From Plantago ovata (taxonomy: Eukaryota > Streptophyta > Magnoliopsida > Lamiales > Plantaginaceae): a stretch of DNA of 64,000 nt. The stretch is taken from assembly GCA_028274465.1 (NCBI GenBank), contig CM051457.1, forward strand, positions 68,174,496 to 68,238,495, given 5' to 3'. The notes under the pieces are model-generated. The model was given only the letters and a program-made list of their open reading frames with translations. It did no database searches and had not been told where the DNA came from. This document shows positions 33,454 through 43,535 of the stretch, one piece after another. Both the position numbers and the translations under genes were made by a program. Every line of letters starts with the position of its first letter. The stretch's first letter is position 1.

Positions 33454-35613
33454 ATGCCGCATACACGATCTGCAGGAACACCGCTTGCTGATTCAATTGC
33501 TGAGATTGACAGAGTCTACCACCAAAGAAGGTGACTACTTGAAAGGCGCGCACTAGAGGAAATAGAGGATACCGATTTCTATGACTCTCTACACATTCTT
33601 TTCAATGAAATCGACGGAATGGCAGAAGCTAGACCACTGAAGGCATGGGTTCAACCCACTAAGGATCGTATGAGGGGACCGACGATTGTTCTTTCGTCTG
33701 CAACCCGAGATCTGGAGATCAAGAACCACGCATTCCAACAACTTCCGAGGTTCTATGGCTTAGCAAGGGAAGATGTGATGGGGTACTTGCACGATATCGA
33801 TGATTTCGTCAACCAACTCCCACGACCCGGAGCTGAAATAACAACGGATGAGTTGAGGATGAAGGTTTTTGCTATGGGACTTGGCGACAGAGCCAAGTCA
33901 TGGTTGAGTTCTCTACCAGCGAGCTCGCTGGACACTTGGGAGAAGTTTTTTTCAGCTTTCATGGAGAAATACTTACCTCACACTTTGACTACCGCGCTAA
34001 AGGCGCAGATCACTGGATTCAAGCAGGACTATGATGAGACCATCTACACCGCGTTCGAGAGGTTCCAAGATCTCACGAACAAGTGCCTTCACCATGGTTT
34101 TGAACTTTCCGACCTAGTCCAACACTTCTACAATGGACTAACCTTCGAGAACCAACAAGTGGTGGATTTCCAATGCCGAGGCAATATTTGGGAGGAAACC
34201 GCAGAAGCCGTCTGGGCAGTTTTCGAAAGGCTTGCTAAGGGTTCGCAGTTCAAGGACCCAAGAGCGATGGTTAGAAGATGTGGACCTGAAGCTCCACCGA
34301 CTCAAGAAGCCCCTATGTAGAGGGGGAATGGGGATCAATTCGAGTGCTTTACCAACGAATTGAAGCAAGTCCTCAAGAGCGCCACTGGAACAACTGTTTG
34401 AAATGAAGTATGCCGAATATGCAAGTACTATGGGCATGGGGCTCATATGTGTAGATCGGAGCTGGCATACGATGATGGCAACTGGGCTCGAGGAGGCGAA
34501 GAGGAAGCCTTTGCTACGGAGTTTGGTAATCAAGAAGTTAGCTACGGACAAGACGGTAGGAATCCTCGAGGTGGATTTTGGAGAAGGGGATTCCGAAACA
34601 ATCAAGGATATGCACCGGCTAACCAAACTTATGGCCCTAACCAAGACCGTAGTAGGCTAAACTATGGTAATGATCACTGCGAAAACCCCGCTCCGAAAGA
34701 GCCACCGAAGTCGAAGTCGGATCAAATGAAGGAGAACTTGCAAAAGATGGTTGATCACACCCAAAGTTTTCTCAAACGTTATGAAGAAGATTCCGAGAAG
34801 ACTAGGGCAAGGCTTGATAGGTTGGAAGAAAGCACTAGGCTTTCCCATCAAAAGATGCAAGAATTGATCGACCGAGGAGCAAGTAGGGAACAAGGCAAAC
34901 TGCCTAGCAACACCGAGAAGTCGAATGCCATTACATTGGCTGGTGATCTACCTGACGAAATCACCATCAATAAGGTTGCTAAGTGCGAGTGTTGCAAGAA
35001 GGAGGAACTTCTACAGGCTAAGGAAGAAGGGAAGGACCTTGGTTCTGACGAAAGTGAAGAGGAGCAAGAGGATCCCGAGCCACTCCCTAAAAGGTTCGAT
35101 GTTAAGGTAGGGATTGGTGACCTTGAAGACGTCCGTGCCACACTAGACACGGGATCCTACTCAAACATACTCCCTTTAAATGTGTTTGAAAAGAGTAGCC
35201 TTGGAAAACTATCTGAGCATAGGGCTATTGTGCAACTGGAGGATGGATCCTTTATGAGACCCGAAGGAGTTGTGAAAAATGTGTTGGTCAAGATTGGTGA
35301 AGCATCTGTATACACCAATTTTGTAGTCATGCCGGCGTCTGCACCTGGAACGGGGGATGTCATACTCTTAGGGCGAATGTTCTTGACTAAACTACGCTCC
35401 GTGATGGACATCTACCAAAGAACTTGCACTATTGAAGTGGAGGGCAAGCAACACGTGTTACAAGCCATAACTGATCCACCTGATCCGCCTGATATTTCTT
35501 TCACTACTCACTACTGTGGTCTTGCAGCCTATATTCTTTCTTATTCGCAGGTTCGTGGCATGAAGAGGAGATCAATGAAGGGGAAGTCTAGTACCCGCAG
35601 AAAGAAGAGATAG
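33454..35613 (+). pseudogene. gag-pro: gag-pro of element F (one frame, three stops)
   Basis: The clearest copy of the family polyprotein: a single phase of 720 codons from ATG 33454 to TAG 35611-35613 with no frameshift, broken by only three nonsense codons: TGA in codon 28 (CGA to TGA), TAG at 34318-34320 (after PMY-type sequence) and TGA near 34399. Order of parts: N-terminal basic region; Gag core with KSWLSSLPASSLDTW (~33890-33940); CCHC knuckle CRICKYYGHGAHMC (~34410-34452); Arg/Gly/Asn/Gln-rich stretch; predicted coiled coil (~34735-34870); CxxC (CECC, ~34988); retropepsin with Asp-Thr-Gly-Ser (~35145) and LLGRMFLTKLRS (~35368); basic C-terminus. It should make particles and process Gag but cannot copy itself without pol supplied in trans. 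Confidence 0.9.
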
Positions 35614-36756
35614 GCGCAGACAAGAGTCGAGTCAAAGACTTTAAACAATGACGCTATCCGGGAGGCAACCCGGAGTTTTTATCGCTTTCTTTACTGCTTT
35701 TTTGCATGCATTCATTCTTGAACTATTTGCTTCTCGTATGCGAATTTGTTCATGTCTGTGTCGTATATGCTTATGTTTGAGTAAGATTTTTCGAGTGGTT
35801 TTTTGAAAAAATTGGTTTAGGGGATTAAAACCGCGTTTTCTGACGACAGGAACCGTCTCCCCGCATCGGGGAGCACGGGGCGAACCCCTAACGCTGGGGG
35901 CGAATCGCCCCGTGTGGGGCGACTCGCCCCGCACCAAGGGCGAATCGCCCCACGGCTCCAGTAAGTCAAAAATGTGGATTCTTTCTCTTTACCTCATTTT
36001 CTTCATATCTTCATCATTCCTCCTCCCCAAAAACCGAAAATCGCGATTTCATCTTCAAAATCTCATAACTTCTTCATTTCTTGACCAAATTTATTGTTCT
36101 TTAGCTTAAATCGAAGCCTATTACATGATCTATCTTCCCATCCGAACAGATTTCGTCCTAATGCATTAGATTTTCAGATCTGAGGTATCATCCTAAGAAC
36201 CCTAATTTTCGAATTTGGGAGTTTTCTATTTTGAGCTTCAATTATGCTTATTTGATGCATGGGTATGTTGTTTGTGTGATTAGAAGTGTTATTTACTATC
36301 AATTGCATGCTCAATTTTGCTTGAATTGTTGATTTGGGAATTTTGCTACTAGATGATATATCTTGTTATGCAATATGTCTTTATCTTTGATTTCTTGCAT
36401 ATGATTGTGTTTATTGATGTAATGTTGGTGGATTTGACGATAGAATGGTTAATTGCTGAGTATGAGGATTTATGATGCTAGAATTTTTCGCTACTATGGT
36501 ATGATTTGAGCCTTGTTATCTAGGATATTGGTTGTCTAGCAAGAGCATAATGTGATATATTGCATGTAGTAGTTACGTTGGTATGTTGCATAATGAAGAA
36601 GCTAGGCTAGACATTAAAGGTTTGGGAGCTCGATTGTTGATTTTATCACTTGTGTATTTCGTTCTTACACTAGCATATGCATGAGTCAGTTTTGTGTCAT
36701 ACGACGTACTAACTGTTGTTTGTAGGAACCATACCAAGGGAAAGGAGCATTCCCGT
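35614..36756 (+). mobile_element. Element F 3' module: hairpin, GC palindromes, intron-like segment
   Basis: TCCGGG/CCCGGA hairpin 35657-35674; GC palindrome cluster 35863-35957 (four units, GAATC and GACTC centres); intron-like segment 36185-36725 from CTGAG|GTATCA to TACTAAC (36707-36713) plus TGTTGTTTGTAG. This copy keeps the best donor, branch point and acceptor set on the plus strand. No other gene seen. Confidence 0.7.
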
Positions 36757-37134
36757 ATGATTTCTATGAAGTATTGGAGGGGGATCGATTACAACCATGT
36801 CGAGAAGAGTGACCTCGTTGGATGTGTGTTCGAGCCAAGGGGTTTTGCAACAACGTCGTGGATTACCCAAGAGGAGTAGCTAGAGTACACCTGGAGTAAG
36901 GACTCCTATGCCTATTCATGCACCACCGAAGGGACAGAAACCATTATTACGTCAGCAATCCATCACGAGGACTGCAGAGTTCGAGTGAACTGGAAGGCAC
37001 TGGAATATTCTCGCCGCGACGGATTCAATCTTGAGTTCGCAGTTGCTAGAAGGTTCCGAACTACTATCTTGGTTCCAATACATAATGACATGGGTACCCA
37101 GCCCCTCGTTGGGGTGCCCCTTGCCTGCCTCTAA
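36757..37134 (+). pseudogene. 3' ORF of the gag-pro family (copy F), one stop
   Basis: Same frame as B, D and E from ATG 36757 to TAA 37132-37134, with an in-frame TAG at 36877-36879 (GAG to TAG) just before the conserved YTWSKDSYAYSCTTEG block. Function unknown. Confidence 0.45.
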
Positions 37135-37280
37135 AGAGAGCATCATATAGACATCGGGAGCATCAACTGTAGAGAATGTGGTCGACATAGGAAAAAACGG
37201 AAGACAACCTCTGAATACCCGAGCAGCTCGCTGTAACCTCCTTGGGGTGTAAAACGCTGGAGGGGGAGGTCCTGATACCA
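36952..37280 (-). other. Antisense ORF and partly decayed iMet motif (copy F)
   Basis: A 109-codon antisense frame with YTPRRLQRAARVFRG, headed by TGGTATCAGG (37271-37280). Homologous to the antisense frames of B and E. Confidence 0.42.
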
Positions 37281-39072
37281 CTGCCCTTTCCCAACCTGTT
37301 GGAGAGATACCGGGTGGAAGATTCCATAACAGAGGCGGCCAATCTTGAAGATTCCCTTCGACACTGCAACTCTACCAGTGACGATGTGCGTGACAGTAGT
37401 GACAATGAAGACAATAGGGACAATGATGATACATATGGTTGAATTGGTCCTATCCGATCTATTGATGGAACTACCGTCACTACCACAAGTCCCGATGATC
37501 ATATATGAGGCTCCCAGAGCAGTCCAAATAACTCACAAGCAGCACACTCAGTCGACCGAGGCCAAACCATGGGGTAACATCTAGTATCACATCTTATTTC
37601 CTCATTTTCTTACTGCTAGGGACTAGCGTTAATTTCATGAGGGGGGATGGGATTTAAGTGATCTAGTGTTGTTAGCTTGGAGATTGGTATTGGTAGGATG
37701 AGTATAGTACCTCGCATGCTTTATCCGTCTGCATTTGCATTTGCACGTTTACTGCTTTCTTAGATTTTTTAGGTTGCATTCACTACATTCATCCTAGGAT
37801 AGTCTTGCATGTTTTATATGGAGTTTATTGCCGAATTTTTTGAACTTTTTTATTAGGTAGATCAACTAACTATGCCATTAATCGTATGCTTCATCTCTAT
37901 GAATTTGTTTGAGGTTTTTCTCGCTTGGGTTGTCACATTTATGTATTGCACTTAGTTAAGCTTGGTAGTATCGACATCACTTAGTGGTGTTTTTTCTACT
38001 GCGGTTCACGAAGGCCTTTATAATAGGATGTTGCATGTTAGGGTCTTATGGTTGTTTTCCCGAGTAATTATGTACCTAAGAGGCAACAAGTCTTCACCAT
38101 GCTCTGAGATTGCTAAATGCCTAGGAAGGAGGTAGTGTGAGGTTGTGTGATCCTTTGTTTATAACCTATTCTTCCGAATAGGTTTGGGGATGGGGTTACA
38201 CCATCATTAGACTTGTTTCTGTTTTTCATTTTCGTATCGTGAGTTTATTTTTCCTTCTCCGTAAATTTTATACTCCAACCTATTCTTTCGAATAGGTTTG
38301 GGGAAGTCGTGTGAGTCATTTTGTTTCTCTTTTGTTATGCTACTGCTGGCTAGAAAAATCGAAAAAAGAAAGAGAGAAAAATTCCAGAAAAAAGAAAAGA
38401 AAAAGAATCTGGAAAAAAAAAAAAAAAGAAAAGACCCCAAAAACGCAAAGAAGGGTCCAAAAAAGAAAGCCAAATAGCAGTTTAGCAAAGTGTTGTGTCT
38501 TTTCCATTTCTTGTAATGTTCGTAATCGTGTTGTAATTTAGTATTTTTTTATCTTTTTTGTCTTGAGTGTCATCTGTTCTAGACCACCCTCGTCCTGCCA
38601 TTCAGGAAGTGGTGAATAGCTTAAAGACTTTACTTGAGAGATGTGTAGAATAGGGGAGTGTTATATTTTATAGGGAACCCTCCTTCGTTTGATGAGAGCC
38701 AGTACTGGTTCGACCTCTTTTGAGGAAAAGTCTTAACATGGTGGAACAGCAGTAAGTCCTCAGTTTCATAGGCACGGGGCAACCATTCGTATCTTAGCAT
38801 GCTTCATTATGTCGTCACTGACTAGGTCCAGGTAGAGAATGCTACGAGAGACTATCTTGTCTTGACATAAGTGCTTATGTGGATGTGTATAAGTCAATCG
38901 AGGTATTCTTCAGCCTATATTCATGCTTTGATTTATATGGATTTTGTTCATATGTTTTTTGGTAGATTCAGTAGATTAGTTCATCTTATTTGGCATGAGA
39001 CTCCATTTTGTGTCTTGCATGTTTTTTATATTAGAGTCTAGCTTAGTTGCTTGAGGACAAGCAAAGGTTCGG
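37281..39072 (+). mobile_element. Element F 3' non-coding tail
   Basis: Contains the acidic Ser/Asp/Asn-rich stretch (~37300-37440), A/T-rich spacer, two hairpins (~38166-38188 and ~38277-38299) each followed by TTTGGGGA, an A/G-rich tract (~38350-38470) and the pre-PPT block. No gene seen. Confidence 0.8.
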
Positions 39073-39083
39073 TTTGGGGAGTT
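39073..39083 (+). promoter_or_regulatory. Polypurine tract of element F
   Basis: TTTGGGGAGTT directly before the 3' LTR. Confidence 0.88.
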
Positions 39084-40356
39084 TGATGAATGTGTATTTT
39101 ACACTTTCATTTGAGTATTTTTCACCTATTTTAGCTATCCTCTATGTTAGTTTAGCTATATTTTAGTGCATTTTATTAGAATAATGTCACGTTTCCCTTT
39201 ACATTTTATTTTACAGGTTTTGGTTGAAAATCGAGGATTTCCGGGCAATTATATAGAAGTTGACAAGGAATTGGTGTTCCAGAAGCCTATTTGGAGTATC
39301 TGAAGGTTTCCAGATAGGATTTGGAGTCTAGGGGTCGAATCTGGAGGTTAGAAGGCCACTAGAAGTCAGAAACCGAGTCCGAAAAGGGGAAAAAATCCAA
39401 AAACGCGTCAAAAACGCGGAATTCCGCGAAAAAGTCTCCGGGGCGAACCGCCCGGTGTGTGGGACGAACCGCCCCACACTTATTCGAGGCCTATATATAG
39501 TTGCTCATTTTTCTCCGAAATCATACTTTTCCAGACCTACTTTCTCACCTTTCTCTGTAGTTTTAGGTAGGAACTTCCCAGAGCCTGTTTTGGGGGTTCG
39601 TAGCTTAGGGGACACTTTTTCATAGCAGTTTGGAGCTTGTAGGATCGCAATTCTTCGGAGATTGTCAACCTTCGGTAACATTGTATCTTACAGTTTATTC
39701 TACTTATTTTTTATATCTTTCAACATGTTTTCTTCTATGATTTCTGTTGATTGCATGCCTATTATGAGTAGGTAAACTTTTTCGTTCGTGGTAGTATGTG
39801 AATTCTTAGCGAAGGGAAGATAATCATGCTAATGGCTATATCGCGCATTATACTCCGTGTTATTGCTTTATTTCGTTCATCAGGCTCAACCTAAATTCTC
39901 GTATGTTGTATTAATTATTATGCACAATTGGACCCTCGTCGACCTATACGCGAGTTTATCTTCGTAGTGTTGAATAATTACGGAACACAATAGGACAATA
40001 GTGATTGACTTGTCAGACCCATTATCTTCGTAGTGCTTAATAATTGCAACAGGACATTAGATTGATCAAAGATCTCCATGCAAGACCGAGGAATTTATGC
40101 ATGATTATCGACCCGTTATGCTTTGAAGGATCATACTATCACCAATCTCCATTATCTGTTTGAAAAACCCTTTGCTATCTGTCTGCTGTTTTTATATTCT
40201 AAATTAGATTTGATAAAGCTAGTTATAGTGCTGAGAGAATGACACTCGAGTCATTCTACTGCTACACAACGGTTTTCGTTGTAGTTGTGGATTGCCTTTG
40301 GCTAAATAACAAATTTATTTGATTCGCTCCGGAGCACGACATCCGCGCGTTCATCA
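39084..40356 (+). repeat. Element F 3' LTR
   Basis: 1273 bp, TGATGAATGTG to GCGTTCATCA. GC palindromes lie at 39438-39479, with a TATATATA box just after 39490. Followed by target duplication CTCCG. Confidence 0.95.
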
Positions 40357-40859
40357 CTCCGTGTTATTGCTTTATTTCGTTGATCAGGCTCAGCCTATAT
40401 CCTCGTATGTTGATTAATTATTATGCACAATTGGACCCTCGTCGACCTATGCATATCTATATCTTCGTAATGTTGAATAATTACGGAACACAATTGGACA
40501 ATAGTGATTGACTTGTCAGTATCTTTATCTTCGTAGTGCTTAATAATTACAACAGGACAATCGATTGATCAAAGATCTCCATGCAAGACCGAGGAGTTTA
40601 CGCATGATTATTAACCCGTTATGCTTTGAAGGATCATACTATCACCAATCTCCATTATCTGTTAGAAAAAAACCTTTGCTTTTCCGTCTGCTGTTTTTAT
40701 ATTCTTTAGTTAAATAGATAAAGCTAGTTATAGTCCTTAGAGAACGACACTCGAGGTCATTCTACCGCTACACTACGGTTTTCGTTGTAGTTGTGAATTT
40801 CCTTTGGCTAAATAACAAATTTATTTGATTAATTGAGTCTGACAAACTTGGTTGCATCA
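40357..40859 (+). repeat. Element E 3' LTR, second part
   Basis: It resumes with CTCCGTGTTATTGC, exactly where 32036 stopped, and ends GGTTGCATCA like the E 5' LTR. Confidence 0.94.
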
Positions 40860-40968
40860 ACGTGACACTATTCTAATAAAATGCAATAAAATATAGCTAA
40901 ATTAACATAGAGGATTGCTAAAATAGGTGAAAAAGACTCAAATGAAAGTGTAAAATACACATTCATCA
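40860..40968 (-). repeat. Element D 5' LTR, second part
   Basis: It resumes with ACGTGACACTATTC, exactly where 24148 stopped, and ends with the complement of TGATGAATGTG at 40968. It marks the outer boundary of element D. Confidence 0.93.
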
Positions 40969-41008
40969 CCCCCCTCTAGTCGTTTCTTTTTGTTTAAAGG
41001 GACCAACA
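40969..41008 (+). repeat. SIRE LTR 3' end (copy J), host of element D
   Basis: CCTCTAGTCG ... AAAGGGACCAACA matches the last ~40 bp of the SIRE LTR at 50872-50911. It is followed by SIRE env-like coding sequence rather than a primer site, so this LTR end belongs to an element inserted into another SIRE copy. Element D in turn interrupts the LTR; its remainder is left of the window. Confidence 0.75.
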
Positions 41009-41136
41009 GATGCAAACTCAACAGAGAGAAGCAATTGCAAGTCCGAAATCTTCTTGAAGATTATGAAGATGACTGCAACGAATTTCCTCAAGTTGCTGAA
41101 ACCAGTGTCAACGAGATCCTCAGGGATTGCTTCTAA
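41009..41136 (+). pseudogene. C-terminal end of SIRE env-like ORF (copy I)
   Basis: About 40 codons ending TAA at 41134-41136. They match the C-terminus of the env-like ORF of copy H (43536-43640, minus), with shared REKQLQVR and ECEEFP-like segments and a terminal DCF. The upstream part was displaced by the insertion of J and D. Confidence 0.75.
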
Positions 41137-41419
41137 GCCAGAAACTTCAATTAGCTTAGATCATTCCTTGTACTTTTGAACGTTGATTGTTTTAGTTATC
41201 TGTATGCTTTCTTGTAAACTTACACTGAAAGATAACTATCAACAATCAATTGCTTTTGCTTACTCTTGTTTGTTTCGGTTTATGCAATTTTCTTATGCTT
41301 ATTTGATTAACCATTTCATGTATTATTGCATTATTCTTCTGATTTATTCAACATCGGAAACGTATAAAGAGTTGTAATTAATTTAGCCATGGATTGCTAA
41401 CATCAAAAAGGGGGAAATT
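41137..41419 (+). promoter_or_regulatory. SIRE 3' untranslated region and PPT (copy I)
   Basis: A/T-rich spacer without a gene, ending in the purine tract AAAAAGGGGGAAAT (41405-41418) directly before the LTR start. This is the usual SIRE plus-strand primer site. Confidence 0.75.
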
Positions 41420-41804
41420 TGTAAACTTGTAATTTTGATGAGCAATTAACCATGCTAAATTAAGTAAAGTCCAGTAACTAGTACTCTTAAGGTCCATAGG
41501 AATTTAGAGTTTAAAGGACATTGTAAGCGAGGAACGTTTGCTAAAAGACTTGGTGTAGGTAATAGTTAGTTTCTTAAGCTTGCTGATGATGTACTTTGTT
41601 TGCAAAAACAATCTATTGAAGACCTAGAACCGCTCAGAAACTTGAAGACTTGAAGAGTTAGAATATTTCTGAGAAAAGTATCTACAAAGGCGCATGTTAT
41701 CTCAGAAAGTAAGAAACTCAGCAGGTAGTCAGTTCAAGTGAAAATCTGTATGACAAAGTAGGTTGAACTTTATGAACTGAGTATGCTTACTTACTGATAA
41801 CACA
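41420..41804 (+). repeat. SIRE 3' LTR (copy I), 5' part
   Basis: Begins TGTAAACTTGTAATTTTG (a TAGG deletion relative to TGTTAGGAAACTTG) and matches 49636-50035. It stops at GATAACACA, where the minus-strand element H begins. The remainder should lie beyond H. Confidence 0.82.
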
Positions 41805-43247
41805 TGTTGGTCCCTTTAGACAACAAGTAAAGACTAGAGGGGTGAATAGTCTTTAAAAACTTTTTCGTCGTCTAACAACTTTCTCAACAAGTGCCTTATT
41901 ACTTTTTAGTAATGGGTTTGCTGGTACGTAACTTTCTCAGCAATTACCTGTTACTTTTCAGTGACAAGGTTACTGATACTTAAATTTAGAGTGCGGAAGT
42001 CTTGTACAATAAGTGCTTTTAATAGAAATCAAATGTCAGCAAGTAAGAGATAAACAGATCAAAAACAAAGTAACTTGCTGAAAGATAACTGCAGGAATAT
42101 AAATCACACAAACACTTTTATAGTGGTATCTGAGGGTGGCGTAATCCCTCAACTAATCCACTTTGTCCTTTCTAGGACTAAACCCACTATGGTAAGATAT
42201 GAGGTTCCTTACAAATACTATCACTAAATGATTCTCAGAAACCAAAGCACACCTGCCTTGTTTCTAACCTAAACTAGAGAACTGTAACCTTGTTCTCCAC
42301 CAAACTTAGGACACTTTATCAACAAAACTATGCTTGATTAGTTCCCCCTGCCAAACACGCCTGAAAGGTGGTTTTTATCAGTTAGAGAGCTTTGGGATAA
42401 GATGACTTGAAAATAACTTTTCAGTTATAACAAGTAATCTTAAGAAACTCAACTTGTAATACTTCAAAGTAAGCAAGTTTATTATTTCTGGTGTCAAGAC
42501 TTGTTCTTGTTTAGAGCAAAGAACACTTAACTAATTTCTTAGCTTTTAGTATTCTACTTCTTCATAAGTAGCTTTTGTTTCAAGCTTAAATCTTGGAACG
42601 GAGCAATAGGCAGATGGAGAGTATAGAAGGATTTGAATGTTTAAAGCACAAGTGAGAGTTTTATTACATTTTTGACACACCCTTCTACTCAGCGTAAGAA
42701 CCTCTATTTATAGTGTCTAAAGGTAGTCGTTTGAATTTCAAATTCTAAGGCTTGTCCCTTAAGACGTCACTATCACTTGCCATAACAGTACTATCGGCAA
42801 ATGTGAATGTTGGAGCCAAAATGCAAAGTATTTCAGCAACTAGGTCACAAATGTTATCAGCAAGTGGTCAGCCTCAGTTTCAGCAAACACAACCTACTCT
42901 GTCATATAGATTTTCACTTATGCAAACTGATTTGCTGAGTTTCTCACTTTCTGAGATAACATGTGCCCTTGTAGATACCTTCTCAGAATTTTTCTAAGTC
43001 TTCAGTTTTCGAATCTTCAACTTTCTGAGCGGTTCTAGGTCTTCAATAGATTGTTTGTAAAAACAACGTACATCATCAGCAAACATAAAAACCTAACTAG
43101 TACCTACACTAAGTCATCAGCAAACGTTCCTCTTTTACAAAGTCCTTTAAAATTCTAAATTCCTATGGACCTTAAGAGTACTAGTTACTGGACTTAACTT
43201 AATTTAGCATGGTTAATTGCTCATCAAAATTTACAAGTTTCCTAACA
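41805..43247 (-). repeat. SIRE LTR of element H
   Basis: 1443 bp, from TGTTGGTCCC (complement of the LTR end) to the complement of TGTTAGGAAACTTG. It includes a TATTTATA box complement at 42707-42714. It is ~170 bp longer than the G LTR because G lacks a segment in the middle (42270-42480 region). Confidence 0.88.
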
Positions 43248-43266
43248 AATTTCCCCCCCCCCCCCC
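43248..43266 (-). promoter_or_regulatory. PPT of element H with expanded homopolymer
   Basis: On the minus strand it is a run of 14 G followed by AAATT, next to the LTR. The I copy has AAAAAGGGGGAAAT. The G run looks expanded at the expense of the A run. Confidence 0.8.
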
Positions 43267-43535
43267 TGTTGATGTTAGCAATCCATGGCTAAATTAACTA
43301 CAACTCTTTATAAGTTTCTGATGTTGAATAAATCAGTTGAGTAATGCAATAATACTTGAAGTAATCAAACAATAAGCATAAGTAAATAGCATAATTAGAA
43401 AGCGAATTAGAGTGAGCAAAAGTAATTGATTGCTGAAAGTTATCTTTCAATGTAAGTTTACAAGAAAGCATGAGATAACTCAGCAAGCAATGTTCAAAAC
43501 ACATGAGAAATCTAAGCTAATATGAGAAAGGAATT

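Larger units (their letters stand above)
32037..40356 (+). mobile_element. Element F, complete gag-pro Athila-type element in E 3' LTR
   Basis: Complete in structure at 8320 bp: 5' LTR 32037-33308, PBS 33312-33328, gag-pro 33454-35613, 3' module, PPT 39073-39083, 3' LTR 39084-40356, and perfect target duplications CTCCG (32032-32036 and 40357-40361). The two LTRs (1272 and 1273 bp) are near-identical by eye. By nesting it is the youngest Athila-type insertion here. No RT, RNase H or integrase in 5775 bp of interior. Confidence 0.96.
24149..40859 (+). mobile_element. Element E, gag-pro Athila-type element in D 5' LTR
   Basis: Starts TGATGAATG, ends GGTTGCATCA, with perfect 5-bp target duplications ACGTG (24144-24148 and 40860-40864). 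Parts: 5' LTR 24149-25448, interior 25449-31221, and 3' LTR 31222-32036 plus 40357-40859, split by element F. Without F it is ~8.4 kb. The interior holds gag-pro and the 3' module but no RT, RNase H or integrase. Confidence 0.95.

Noticed and set aside
36952..37502. Host gene on the minus strand (overlapping frames of 107-119 codons)
   Set aside because: The same frames recur in B, D and E at equivalent places inside mobile elements, so they belong to the element module and not to a single-copy host gene.
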